Shown here one piece after another: positions 1 to 29,036 of a DNA stretch of 64,000 nt. Made by a program: the position numbers and the translations under genes. The first letter of the stretch is position 1. Every line of letters starts with the position of its first letter. This DNA is from Paralichthys olivaceus (Eukaryota; Chordata; Actinopteri; Pleuronectiformes; Paralichthyidae). The stretch spans positions 20,096,439-20,160,438 of the forward strand of contig NC_091105.1 of assembly GCF_024713975.1 (NCBI RefSeq). Reading direction: 5' to 3'. The notes beneath the pieces are model-generated. The model had not been told where the DNA came from, did not search any database, and saw nothing but the letters and a program-made list of their open reading frames with translations.

Positions 1-555
1 CTTTAAACACACAGCAGGCAAAGTTTACAGGTTAGAAAGAAATTGGAGGAATACGTGTGATACGTATCTACATATCTAACATTTTGTGGAAAGTCCTTTG
101 CTGTGAATGGCTGCCTGAAGGTTTTGACCCACAGACGTCATCCGTAGGAACTCTGGTGATACTCTGCTGGGCTTTTATTTTGGCGAACAAGCTTCCTTTT
201 ATATGATTTTTGCTTCTTGGGACTTATTTAACATTTGCTTGCATGGTCACCTCTTCACTCGTCATAATGAGAGACAACTTTCTCCTCAAATCTGAGCCCT
301 TGATCATTTGTGCTTGAACTAATGATTAAAAAACAGTGTAACTGTCCCAAAATGTGGCTGCTTGACTGCTCTCTTAAGCAGTATGATATTGGCAAACATT
401 TTACCATGTGGAAAAGTAGTGGAAAAATCCTTTGATACAAGAGGAACATCGCAGCGTTCAAGACCCTCCATTGTAACACATCCCTTTGACATCAACAGGT
501 TCTGTCCATGTTGTCGTCTCAGTGTAGAAAAAGTAGAAAAGTAGGAGCAGTGATC
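1..555. other. Presumed hpn 3' UTR and downstream flank
   Basis: No coding signal. A minus-strand AATAAA-type signal can be read at about 174-179 (TTTATT on the plus strand) and could end the hpn transcript, but this is weak evidence. Confidence 0.35.
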
Positions 556-12448
<11,893 letters not shown>

Positions 12449-12771
12449 CTGTACACAGTGGACAGCAATGATGATCAGTCTTCTTCCGTCCTTCTTCCGT
12501 TCCTTCCTTACTCCCTCCTTCTCTCCTGACTCCTCAGGGCAGGAGAACAATATCAACAATCCAATAGTCCCTAAAGCCCCCATTAATGGAGCGATACACA
12601 GAAAGAAAAATAAGAGAGCATTTGAATACCATTGATAATGTGAAGTGGAAGGACTACTTTCACTATCTTTTTTATAAAACCTATACTAACCCTTCTTCCG
12701 AATAATATTCCTTATATATTTAAAGTATACAATCGTAGTAAACAGATATCAGTATTTTGACAGTTATGTTT

Positions 12772-12870
12772 CAGAGGACAATCATTGACACAATACATTC
12801 CTTAGCCCCTTACCCTAACCTTAACCTAATTCTAACCCAAAAGTCATGTGTTAGCCCTCAAACAGCTTTG
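12772..12870 (+). repeat. CCCTAA-rich interspersed repeat, copy 1
   Basis: GGACAATCATTGACACAATACATTCCTTAGCCCC followed by CCCTAACCTTAACCTAATTC. A second copy in the same orientation lies at 14075-14160. The telomere-like hexamers belong to this dispersed repeat and are not a telomere. Confidence 0.65.
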
Positions 12871-12948
12871 TGAACAGTGAGGATAGGCTAAAATGTCTGT
12901 AAAAGGTCTATGCTCAAAGTGGTACTCACAAAGATATATGGACAAGCA

Positions 12949-12983
12949 CACACACACAAACACACACACACACACACACACAC
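12949..12983. repeat. (CA)n microsatellite
   Basis: Near-continuous ACACAC run upstream of the hpn start codon exon, presumably in a 5' UTR intron. Confidence 0.9.
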
Positions 12984-13517
12984 TCAAGGGCTCACTCCTC
13001 TCTAACGCATTCTCAATGAATAACTTGTGTCTTTGTCTTTTCCTATAATTTGTATCTAAATCACACGTACACATCTAATCACATATAACTCCATATACAA
13101 GTGAGCTGAATGTTTTGTTCAGCCTCAGCACAAGTTAAAACAGTTAGAGAACTCAGTGTCCTGGAAACATGAAGTCACATGAGACATGTGCACTTTCTTT
13201 TGAAGAAATTCAGATGCATCCTTTCCTGTCTCCTAACCTGTTGTGAATGAACTGAGTAATTAGAAACTATAATATTTAGTCATTTAGCTCTTAGCTATTC
13301 ATATCACATTAGTAGCCCATATGCTCCATCAGGTTAATGTAGACTGACTCATTTAACAGGTTCAACTTTTAACTATGACTTTAACAGATCGAGATTAACA
13401 TCAGATCTAATCTAGATTAACAGCAGCACAGTGTAAAACCTGCCTATAATCATGAAACTAATGTTAGAGCAGGAAATAAATCAGAGACTGCTGAAATACA
13501 CTCTTTAAGTGACTCAC

Positions 13518-13700
13518 CTGTCTTTTCTTCTCCTCAGATTGTATTTATTTTTCTTTTCTTGGAAAAAAGAAACAATCAAACTTATTCCCAAAAAATGGAA
13601 AAGAGGCCACCACAGGTAAATCCCAGTTTTCAGTGAATCCCTATTGTCTCTCGTCCAAGGTTACTGACCGCAGAGAAAGAAAGACACAGAGGAAGAGTTT
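13518..13700 (-). other. Candidate hpn 5' UTR exon
   Basis: On the minus strand the sequence ends AAAAGACAG followed by a strong GTGAGT donor (exon edge 13518). No ATG lies between there and about 13680, as expected for a non-coding first exon spliced to the ATG exon at 12448. The upstream edge is a guess. Confidence 0.4.
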
Positions 13701-13889
13701 TCAGCGACAGTTTGGACTCTTTCCTTCAACCAAAGCCACCTGCGCCCGCTTCTAGGAGAACACACAGAAACATCTGGAACCACTGGAGCAGGTGAAACAC
13801 AAGTTAGTCCGACTTTATCCGCAGTTTGTCGCTGGGATCGTGAGTGTGTGTGTGTGTGTGTGGTGTGAGTGGTCAGCTGCGCAGACTGG

Positions 13890-13930
13890 AGGGGCAGCAG
13901 TGACGTCACGTCACGCTTCTGGCTGGACAA
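13890..13930. promoter_or_regulatory. Palindromic CRE-like site in CpG-containing region
   Basis: A perfect TGACGTCA octamer at 13901-13908 is followed at once by a second half-site (CGTCACG). It lies in locally GC-rich sequence just upstream of the candidate hpn UTR exon and about 0.8 kb from the divergent receptor gene. CREB/ATF binding is an inference. Confidence 0.35.
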
Positions 13931-14074
13931 GAGCGCGCACGAGAGCTGTGCGCACAGGTGAACGCACGAGCATGGATCACCAGAATGACACACATCAACA
14001 GCATGTGGCTGCGATCATATGACTGCATTACACACACATGCACATGCACACACACATGCACGTCTCGTGTTGGG

Positions 14075-14160
14075 ACACTCATTGACATAATACATTCCTC
14101 AGCCCCTTCCCTTAACCTTCACCTCATTCTAACCCTAACCCTCAAACCAAGCTTTAAAGG
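14075..14160 (+). repeat. CCCTAA-rich interspersed repeat, copy 2
   Basis: GGGACACTCATTGACATAATACATTCCTCAGCCCC then CCTTAACCTTCACCTCATTC, closely matching the copy at 12772-12870. Confidence 0.65.
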
Positions 14161-14420
14161 GATAGTTCACCCAAAAATGAATGTTGCCTCATTACTCATC
14201 ACTATGCCGATGGAGGGGTGGGTGAAGCCTTTGAGTCCACAAAACACTTTTGAAGTTTCAGGGTTCAAATCCAATGCAACTGAAGTAAATGGTGACCACT
14301 TCTTTAAGTGTTAAATTAAAACAACAGAAAAACAACATACCTCCATACTGCTCCTGTGGTGTCATCCAAGTGTCCGTAAGCCCTGACCTTCAAATTTTTC
14401 TCAAAGCGAGTACATTTACA
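14156..14420 (+). repeat. GGGATAGTTCACCCAAAAATG-type interspersed repeat
   Basis: Starts with the familiar fish repeat head (AAAGGGATAGTTCACCC), contains CTTTGAGTCCACAAAACAC and ends near a TTTTTCTCAAAGCGA stretch. It lies in the region upstream of the plus-strand receptor gene. Confidence 0.6.
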
Positions 14421-14744
14421 TCATGTTTTTAGTCTGAATTTCAGTGACACATATCCATGCTAAGATTCCTTCGCTGATATCAAAGTCCAATCATCACCCT
14501 AGTTCCTTTTCGGAAAGGGAAATAAAAAAGGAAGTTGAAGTCTGACCTAAGTGTTTGTTCTGAAGAAAGAGAAACACACACATCGCTGACCCTGCTGAGG
14601 CGTGGAGGAAGTCAGACTGCTAGACGAGGCTGCTCAAGGACGGGTGGATCACAGGGAAGAAGAAGGTGGGAAGAAGAGAGAAGGTGAAGCCGAAGAGGAA
14701 TACAGGCCAGGAGACCTCCTACAAAACAACAGAGAGAGCAGAAG

Positions 14745-19550
<4,806 letters not shown>

Positions 19551-21705
19551 AGACTCAGCGAGCATCACAAACATAAGACATCTTTTTTTAATGATTACAT
19601 TCAGGACACTCAAGATAGGTCCTCAACACCCTCATTTACCTTCACACCTCATGTTGCCAGTGAAGCCCTATGATACAGATTAATTAAAGGGGCTGGTTCT
19701 GGATCAGGAGGTAGACAGGGTTGTCCGCAAAGAGGGTTTGATCCCCGGCTCCTCCTTCTTTTTGTTTTTTAGACAACTCTTTTTATTGATGGCTATTGGG
19801 TCGTGAAGAAGATTTCAACAAATAAGATGAAGAAGCTTTTTAGAATCACAAATTCTACCTGTAATTCTTGGATAACAATGCACAATGAGGTAAACTTGGC
19901 CTGAGAGGAGCGACTGAACCAAAGGAAAAAGTGTTGGAATATATTTTTTATCTCTGCGTTTCTTTGTTGGAGCTAAATGCCCCTGTCAAGAATTAACCAA
20001 GGAATCTTCAAGAGGAAAAAAATGTATTTGTGATTACTAAGACGGAAAATCTTGTGTTGCCCCCACAGGTTGTTTTTATGTTGATGTTACTTATATTATT
20101 AAAGTGGCAGGTGTGACTTTGAATACAGCCTCCGTTGTTCATTACATTTGCAGACTACAGATAACTTGGACCTGAAAGCACCGATCCTTTACCAGATTTT
20201 AACATTGTCACACAAAGTCCTGTATAAGCAGTGTCCAGAAAGAGAAAATCCTGCAGCAGCTTTTATAAGAAGCAGATGATGGGAAATGCAGTCACAATGA
20301 TCCAATTAAAAGCTGTCAGCAGTTCATACCGTGTCACATTTCTGTGATAAGGCAGCAACAGACGCTGACCAGAGCCCGTGGAGAAGCGGACGAGGCTGAG
20401 AACCAGAAGGACAGTGACTCTGACGTCCATTTACAACATGTCAGCTACTCCTCTCATTAGTTTGTTGAAGTCAAAGTGTAAAAAGCTGAGTTGAGTCATG
20501 CCTCCAGCTTCTATTTTTAAAAGCTCAGCGAGTAAACAAGGAACTTCAAGTTCACCAATATTTTAAAGACAGTTTCATATAAATTTCAAGGGCCTTTTTA
20601 CTGTACATTTTAAACAATGATCTGACATTTTATGCATCAGTACTGCACATTTCGCCAAAGTGTCACTAATTTTACATACATACATAATTTTACCTAACAA
20701 TACATAACTTATCTGCTAATTTTAAAACTCATAACTACTGCAATTAGTGTGAAGCGTGAGACCAACAATTTTTTTACACATTATTGTCACCATTTAAAGA
20801 ACTCAAAAAAACTGTTTATTGCATGGTAAAACATTTTAATAGCAAATAAATCATGGTATGGTGATAAAAAGTCAGACAATATGCCAAACAGGAGCATAAT
20901 TAGATATTAAAACTATATGACAGTAGCCAGAATTGTTGTGTTTATGGGTTTGAGTTGGGAAAATAGATTATCTTAATTGAATAGTCTATGTTTATTCATT
21001 TATTTTGATTGGTTAATTTACAGCATAAAAATGTAACCTTAGCCAGTCTCAACCACAACCTTCTGAAATTATGTAAATAATACAAACCAGAGCTGCACTA
21101 ATTACAGCGCAGACCTCCACCAAGGCACAACTGTCTTCATAAATCCAAGATGCACAAAATTCCACACACTCATAAATATCAGTTCCCTGTAAACCTGTTT
21201 GGTTGTTGCTGTTTTCATCGAGATCCATAACTTATTCAACTGTAAAATGTTGAAAAAAAGTCCATCTCTTCTGATCCAACATGTAATGACTTCTTCTCTG
21301 ACCCATTCCACATCCTTCCACCATCTGTGGGGATCTTACTTCCAAAAAAACAACCCACAAACAAACTTCCTTGGTGGAGGTAATAAGTAGTTTAGACTGA
21401 AGATAGCCTATGAAGGAATTTATCAGTTTACCAGAACATATTGTAGGTGTGTATCTTAGACTCAAGGGGGCAGCATATCCTGGTTTGTCTATGGATACAC
21501 TGTGCTGTACCAGTATTGAACCCTTCACACCATCAGCTCTTTTCAGACAAACAATTGAATTAATAAAACATATTGGCATAAAACACTATCATAATGAATA
21601 CATCAAATAAAGAATAAAATTTTTACTAGGACAATTAATACAAAGGTGGGGAAGTAAAAGTCAGGGATGAGAAGAGTGTTGTTATTTGTTCAGCTTCTCC
21701 AGTTT
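19551..21705. other. Convergent intergenic region between receptors A and B
   Basis: Holds the 3' UTRs of both genes. No ORF of interest. At about 19686-19760 there is a tRNA-like B-box motif (GGTTTGATCCCCGG) after TCAGGAGGTAGACAGGG, which resembles a SINE-type relic. Near 21355-21385 a CCTTGGTGGAGGTAATAAG end resembles the family R repeat in inverse orientation. Confidence 0.45.
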
Positions 21706-24700
21706 TTACCCATTGACATCTCTGACGTTTTCATAATCATGGCTGTGCTCCTGAAACACAATCAGAACAGCATTACACCTTTATGACAAACTGTAATTGA
21801 TCCATTTAAACACAGCAGGCTCCTCCTTACGTTTTTCTCCAAGGGAGTTCCACGCATCTTCTTACTTGAACATGAAAGAAGAACATCATTTGCATGGAAC
21901 AATTCGAAACAAAAATTCCTCCAAATGAAAGGTGGGATACATATTCTGCATATTCATTGTTATTTCCTATTTCCTGTCATTTTCTGCTTGAAGAATGTTA
22001 CTTTTCAAAACCCAGGAGGGGTTTCAGGAAATTCTCTTTCATGTTCCCTCAGACATTATGTATTGCATCTTTTTATTCTTTTAAATGCAGAAATTAAAAC
22101 TAGAAGGGTGTTGTGTGTTTAACTTACCAACCCCAGATAATAATCATTGTAAGCAACAGCACAATGACAACTTTGACTCCAAAACCATGTATTGTATTTT
22201 CTAAATGCAGGCAATTTGAATCTGTAATCCAGATTTGTTGGAAATTTAAATTGCAACATTGTCTCCCTCATCCCACAATTATCCTCCCAATCAGGTCAGT
22301 CTGCAACATTAAAACTATTCTTTCATGCACCTTATGACTGTGGATCAATAATCAATGAGCTTTAGTCGCCCTGCGACTCACTGTCAGTTGGGTCTGTTTC
22401 ATACACCATCAGCAGCACACCCATTGAGTTGCCTTCGCCCACACTGTTCCTGACCCGGCAAAGGTAGAGTCCAGAGTGGGTAGCATTCAAAGAGGGTAAA
22501 GACAGCACCTGTCCTGAGCCCACCTTGAGCATGGAGCTTAAGACGGAGCTGGTCAAAGCTTTGTACCAGGTGTGGTTATCTGCTGCAGGGTTGGCTGTAT
22601 CGCTGCAGGTCAGACTCACATTGCTGCCCTTTACCAGGGGACCAGGACGGCTCATCTCAATCGACACATTCAAGGGAGCATCTGTAAGAAAGGAAAAAAA
22701 ACCACACACACACACAACCACCAACCACTGTGCTGTTATCTACATTCAGTCATTCAAGAAAATAGTCCTGGATGATCCTGACTAAAGCAAGTCAGGCTGT
22801 GAAATCATTTTCATAAAAAGTTTTAAAACCTAATTTGACATTTTGCAATGGGGCCATATTTGTGCAAAGAATTTGATGATAAGATTGATGTAACCATAGA
22901 CACAGCAGACATTACTTGAATTACTATTTCATAGTTATTATTATATTCTTATATTCATACAAATATCTATTGCATGTTAAGTTGTGTGAATTATTATTAT
23001 ATAATAAGTTGCTTTATTAAATATTAGTGTATATACAGTATATATTAAGAGAGAGAGAGATCTATAAGTTAAATTGCGTATCATATGTAGGATCTGGTTT
23101 GGGGTTTCTTATTTACATTCCTCATGGTTTTTGTTCCTATACCTGCTTGGTGTTAGATAGAAAGTTGGGTGTTAAACTGTTCTGATAATGTTATCTGTCA
23201 GTGATAATTAATGAGACTGGAGGAACTAAACTGTAACTAGCATGTCTGCTTGGTACCAAACAGCTTGGACATAATTCACACAGAGACATATCAGTTCTGA
23301 TATTAAAAATATAAATGTAAATGAATAAAGATAATCAGGAAACTCCTGGTCTGTAGCGTTTCACCACAGACAGAGTGGATTCCTTCGTATAGAAAGATAA
23401 TTTAGTCATTTGAACTGAGCATCACCTTGTGATTTTCATACAAAATACAATTTGTAAAGTGTGAACAAGAAACCAGGACATGAACTCTGGATATCACCAC
23501 AAACATGTTTAAGTAACACTCAACCAACAATTTCATCATACATTACTTACACTGGACATCCAGAGTCACAGGGTCAGATTTCACTGACTCTTGTCCTTCA
23601 TTAGCACAGGAGTAATTTCCTGAATCCCCTGCCTGAGCCTGGAACACTGGTTTGGATATGGGGCGTCCATCTTTGAACCAGACTATGCTGGGAGGTTGGT
23701 AGCAGGATGTTTCACATTCAAGCGTAATGTTTTCTCCCGCTCTCACTGAGTCTGGATACGCGCTGGCACTCAGCTCTATACATCAGTCAGTTGAATAAAC
23801 AGAGATGATGAGATGTAGAAAAGCTATAAGCTCTAAGTATAAAATTTAATTGGAAATAATTTTACCTGTGACAGACAGATGCACTGATTCACTGCTAAAG
23901 TCTCTAAACCTGTACGTATCTAACGTGGCCTCGTAAAATCCAGTGTCCCTTTCCTGCACATCGTGGATTGCAAAGCTGCAGTTGTGCTGCTGGTCACCAA
24001 GTGACTTTGATATGAATTGTGTGATAACTTGACAAGGGTCCAGATTTGACCATTTACGTTTCTTCTATACTGTGCAGTTTCCTCCTCTTCGTATCTGTGT
24101 GAGCACTTGAGCTCCACCGAAGATCCTTTTAACGCACAAAGATTTAGGTTTTCAAAAGTCACTGTCCAGCCAGAAGACGCAGTTCCTGCACAGAGCACAT
24201 GAGACATGTTGTGAAATGTTTAGTATTTGGTATTGACACATTTACATGCAGATTTAAACAGAGAATCATTTCAGCAAATGGGAACAAACGGCTCTACAAC
24301 AATATTTTTTATCTTTAGGTTGGGGGAATTTATTTAACATCATCATTACACAGATTGACTGATTCCTTCTGTATTTGTCAGCTGGGCACATGCATCTCAA
24401 CTTTACCTTACGTCTCCACTTCCTCCCACTTTCCAGAAATGAAGACAAAACATCTCAGATACTGACGTCGCCATTGTGAGCAAATAATGATTTGGGGATG
24501 GAGCTGCGGTTGTGAGGTACCCACCTCTAACAAATTATTTGATGTAATAAAATGTTTTAGTTTGGTCCCAGTCCCTTCCACTAACATAGAGCAAGGAGGG
24601 TTTATGGCCTACACTGCAGCCATTAAAGATGCTTTGGCTTCACTTTTGGGCAGCTGCCATGTCTTCCATCTTTATATATATTATATTGTTTTAACAGATC

Positions 24701-24887
24701 GCCCTTTGCTTTGGTACAACTCAGCAAATGAATGTTTCCTCTCAAGTCTGATTCACTGTGAAATAAAAACTGTTTTTATAACCATGCAAAAAAAAACTAC
24801 CATCCTGTTTTTAAAATAAATACTGAAAAAGAATCTCTTACCCTCCTTTAGGATCAGAAGCACCAGCACCGTGATCATCCTCTCCAT
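21706..24887 (-). pseudogene. Siglec/CD22-like Ig receptor B, frameshifted in V-domain exon
   Basis: Three-Ig type I receptor with a possible one-base loss. Exons in transcript order: 24887-24842 (signal peptide MERMITVLVLLIL), 24185-23866 (V), 23775-23551 (C2), 22681-22382 (C2), 22200-22128 (TM), 21864-21831, 21750-21706. All junction phases agree except inside the V exon. Its start is in the frame of GSSVELKCSHRY, while the HNCSFAIHDVQERDTGFYEA half lies in another frame; the exon is 320 nt, one short of a multiple of three. With that one frame change the product would be about 347 aa. The TM is VKVVIVLLLTMIIIW. The tail EHSHDYENVRDVNG has a YENV motif, a YxN (Grb2 SH2-type) and weak ITIM-like site. 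Other exons look intact, so a sequencing indel or a recent lesion are both possible. If real, the allele would stop early. Confidence 0.75.
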
Positions 24888-26914
24888 ATCAGCAAATAAA
24901 ATGATTCCGAAATTGGGGGACGATGAGACTGAACGACTCAGAGTTCTGCTAATTTAAAAGTTGAGATGGAATCAAAGAGGAGGCCCTGAGCCATGAGGGC
25001 ATAGCTCTCTGTTCTACTACCTCATTACACAGTAGGTCAGCAGCTCCAACCACATCATTTGATTGGTTACACGTCAATACATGCAAGTGAGCGTGAGATG
25101 AGTTTTTCAAAAGTAATATAATGTTTTTACAGGAGAGAAAAGACAAGCATGTGTACAGAATTTAGTGGAGACAAATATACCCTAAGACCAAAATTTAAAG
25201 TAGAAATATGTAGAGAATGTCTGTCACTATTTCCTGCATCCTACACACTGCTTATTTCCCTTTTCACATGTATTTCTATCATTGCCTGTTCTTCTACAAA
25301 TACACATGATTTCCTCATTTAGGTCAAGGCTCCCCTGTGCAAAAATATGGCCTCACAGACCTGCTACTTCAAATCTTCCATATAATTCATGGTCTCAACA
25401 TGTAAAACTGAGTTGCCCAAGTGAATAAATCTCTATCATCCAATACAGAGAGATGGGACAGTAATGGAGACTGCAGGAGTGGATGTGTGTATACTCTTTG
25501 TGACCTTGTCAGGACCAGTATACCTCATGGTGTAGTCCTAAACCCGGTCCTAATGAGCTCCTAATTTCTGAGCTCCTGGTTGAGGTTAGGATCAGGTTTA
25601 GGTTAGGTTATTCACAACAAATGGAGTCCAACGTGAAGGACACTTTCCTAAAATGTAAGGATATTTTAGGAACGTAAGGACATTAAGGTAAGTACATTTA
25701 AGGGAGGTATGGACATTTTAGGAAGGTAAAGACATTTTAAGAAGCTAAGGACATTTTAGGAAAGTGAGGACATTTCAGGAAGGTATGGACATTATAGGTA
25801 AGTGAGGACATTTTAGGAAGGTAAGTTCATTTAAGGAAGGTAAGGAGATTTTAGGAAAACAAAGACATTGTAAGAAAGTGAGGACATTTTTGTCTGTCCT
25901 CATTTTCTGACACACCTTGAGAATTCGACGGTATAGATTTAATTTTAGATTCATGGACAGGTAGAAAGCAAAAGTAAATTTGAGACAGCTATTATTGGCT
26001 CATGTTGAGCCTGCTCAACCTGTTTTTCATTCTAAGAAATCTAGTCTTGTAAAGCAGGAAGATGTCCACATTCTTTCAGGCGCCCGGTTGTTCTTTACTC
26101 TCTACCTGCATTGACTGTGAGGATGGAGTGATGCAGAGAGAGGTGAGGACAGGGTCATTTTTCAGGAGAAACTGAGATAAAGAGATAGGTCTTGATACAC
26201 GCCTTAGCGGTTTAGAGAAGACTTGTGAGACGATACACTCAACAAATTAGGACGTATGTATAAACCTTGTCAAATCTTCAAATAAGGAAGCTGCTTGTAA
26301 ACCTGCTGCGGGAGTTGGATAATGATCCATCGGCTTTGATGCTCATTCTGTACATTTTAAGGTTGTTTTCTTTCCATTTTACTTCTTCTTTCTTCCATTA
26401 ACAGAATGCTATCAGACTTGAGAGGGACGGTTATGGCTGGACATGTTTTCAATACTGATTTCCAAGTTGAAAATAAGAAATTGTTGATGCACAGTAAACA
26501 AAATACGAGTGCTGGCTTGTGTGTCTCACTCTGAATGGCTGCGTGACATGAGTCAGTTGAATGCTTTTCATGCTGGAAAATGTATAATGTATAAAAAAAG
26601 AGAACTGGGCATGGAATCACAAGTATGAATCATTTATTCATACTTTTACTAGTGTTTATAGATTAATGAGACCGTGAGGAGAATTATTTGATTAATATTA
26701 AATTATGTTAAATAAAAGCTTAATTTTACCACTTGTTTAAAGTCTTCGTCATGTAAAACAGCTACACTACAGTACAACCAAGAAAGCACTTTACTGTTTA
26801 TCTGTCCTCTGGAATAGAAGGAACTATGTGCTGTTATATGTCGTATGTAATGTAATGTCATTTGAACATTTCAGGGTTAATCTTTGGAATAAGAGGGATT
26901 GCGTGTCAAAAAGA
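24888..26914. other. Intergenic region with minisatellite
   Basis: No convincing gene. Contains the 25.65-25.89 kb minisatellite and its flanks. Reading frames present are short and unsupported. Confidence 0.5.
25640..25890. repeat. About 20-bp minisatellite (AAGGACATTTTAGGAAGGT type)
   Basis: About twelve imperfect units such as GGACATTTTAGGAAGGTAA, GGACATTTCAGGAAGGTAT and GGACATTTTAGGAAAGTGA, in head-to-tail array. It is bounded by GTCAGGACCAGTATACC and GTTAGGATCAGGTTTAGG upstream and a TGTCCTCATTTTCTGAC stretch downstream. Confidence 0.9.
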
Positions 26915-29036
26915 ATGGAGAAGAGGAGGAACAGAGAGATGATGACAACATGGAAAGTTTTTCATATCTTCTTGCTGCTTCTGGCTCTGCTCCAAACCCC
27001 CACACCCTCCATAGGTAATGATTTCAAAGCAACAGATGTATTCCTGCCAAGTATCCACTCAAACCAATGAAAAGGGCAGAGAGTGAGACGGAGGTGCAAA
27101 ATCCTGTCCCAGTGCAAAACTAAATGGTGCAGCAAGAGAGAGGCTCCCATACAACTTTTAGGGGAATTCTATTTACTAGAGACTTCTATTCTAACACACT
27201 TCCTCATTCCTCTGTAACACAACCACATACTCCTCGAACATCAACCAAGTGCACATGGTTAAGAATATCCTCATGTTTTTGAGGGCAGTGGGAGGATATT
27301 GCTTACATTCACATATTAAATGTGTCAGGCGGCAGGATTCACAACAACAATCTGAGGACAGTTGTGCGCAGTGTGTTGGGCAAGATTTCGTAATTTTTCT
27401 GTAATCTTACTTAGAATAAAACCAACAAACATTATCTCCTTGGCAGAGGTAATTTTACACCAGATTTTATATCAGATAATAAATGTACTTTCATTCTTTT
27501 AATATTGATTGAGTCAATAATTTACATGTTTCTGCTTTTTTCTCTTCATGTCTGTCTCATGCATCACTTGCATGTTATCATTATTTCAGCTCAAAACACC
27601 ACCACCACCACCACCACCAGCACTTCAGCACCCAGCCCAGCAGCTCTCACTTACAGCACACGCCCAGCTGATGTCACAGTGGCGGTGGGAGAACCTGCGT
27701 GGTTTAGCTGTGGCGTGCCCGAAGCTTCTCCCAGTCTCTCGTTCACCTTTTATGGTAGTCACGGCAACTACACCCTCATCTGCCCCAATGACCATCTGGA
27801 AGATATCCCTGAGGTGAGGTGGTCACTGTCTGCCCCACTGTTTACTCCACTATCTATCCAATATGTTCAGATTGATGTAAATGTAATGCCCGCCCCCTCC
27901 CTGCAGGCCCTCTATGGAAGCTGTGAAGTGAAGAACGGAGAATCACTGGCTGTGTGGACCCTCAGGGGAACCTCTTTCTCTGACAATGGCACACGAGTCG
28001 TGTGTCGGCGGTCAGAGGATCCGGACTCACTGGCTGCTGTCCTTCATGTTTATGGTGAAAACTCTTCTGTCTCATTCACATTAAATAATTATAGTAACAT
28101 AAATATGAATAAAATAAAAACTAGATGCATAAAAGGAAATGTCTTAAGTAACTTAAGTATTGCTGGTCTTCACCTAGCTGTCATCATCATGACTGGAAAC
28201 ACCAAACACCTGGACTGTCTCCCTGGTGTATGTCTCCCTTGGTTCATTTCATTCGAGGCCATAAGTGATTGTGGCATCAATTCAATCGAATCCTCAGCAT
28301 GTCCATACAGTACTGGACTGTGTACAGTACACGTAAAAAAATCTTAAAGATCTTATCACACTGATATCTTAATTTGTCCAGAAAGTCTGATTTTAGTTAT
28401 TTGATTCTAGGAGAAAGTGGAGACACAGCATCCTTTTTTATTACAGTTTATGGTACAAGTAAAAAAAATGGAATAACTTGCAGTCCTAGAATTCAATTCA
28501 ATCACACTGTTACTGTGACAAATCAAAGCATATTCTGTGATTACAAGCTCTATAGCATCATATCATTACAAACACATAAAAAACAGTGGTCTTTCTTATT
28601 TAGATTTCATTTTTTTACCAGTACCAAGACTTGTTTTTGTTTGTGTATCAGTCCCCCCCCCCCCCTCTGAAAGTAACCCCCTATCTCCTTTGCCGTTGTC
28701 CGTCCCTCACTGAGTCCTTGTTCCTTCTCTCCTAGATAATGGCACTAGCTATGCCATTCTCATCGGCTGCACCATCGGGGGCTTCTTTGGCCTCCTGCTG
28801 GTGTGTGGTTTATCTTACACGATGCTGTGGAGATCAGATAGTTTCCGCAAGTGCTTCAGTAAGTATATATACAGTGCTTCAATTCACCAGCATGAAAACT
28901 GTACCGCAGCAATACATGCATTAGCTACCCATTGACTGAAGTGATTTTTGATATCTTTGTGCTTTCAGGGGTAAAAGAGACAGAAGACGATCTGACAGAG
29001 ATTGTGACGAAGGACACGAAGAAGATAAAAAGCTGA
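26915..29036 (+). CDS. Small single-Ig type I membrane protein, function unknown
   Basis: I do not recognise the family. Exons: 26915-27014, 27590-27813, 27907-28054, 28736-28858, 28969-29036; 663 nt, 220 aa, all splice phases consistent. Signal peptide after a basic start (WKVFHIFLLLLALLQTP). A Thr run encoded by ACC triplets follows, then one Ig-like domain split by a phase-0 intron (GEPAWFSCG ... SFSDNGTRVVCRR). TM in exon 4 (YAILIGCTIGGFFGLLLVCGLSYTML) and a charged tail (VKETEDDLTEIVTKDTKKIKS) with no tyrosine motif. It lies next to two Ig receptors, so an immune or adhesion role is a guess. Start choice: the exon begins after an AG at about 26873, and a second Met pair lies 8 residues downstream, so the N-terminus may be shorter. 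Confidence 0.75.

Noticed and set aside
12800-12850. CCCTAA-like hexamers as interstitial telomere
   Set aside because: Irregular, very short, and part of a dispersed repeat also present at 14075.
19686-19760. Possible tRNA gene from a B-box-like motif
   Set aside because: No A box at the right distance and no cloverleaf can be drawn; more like a SINE-type relic.
28054-28347. Extension of the single-Ig gene's third exon by an open frame to 28347
   Set aside because: The sequence after the GTGAAA donor is A/T-rich and loses the Ig pattern; the phase-1 join to 28736 gives a TM segment.
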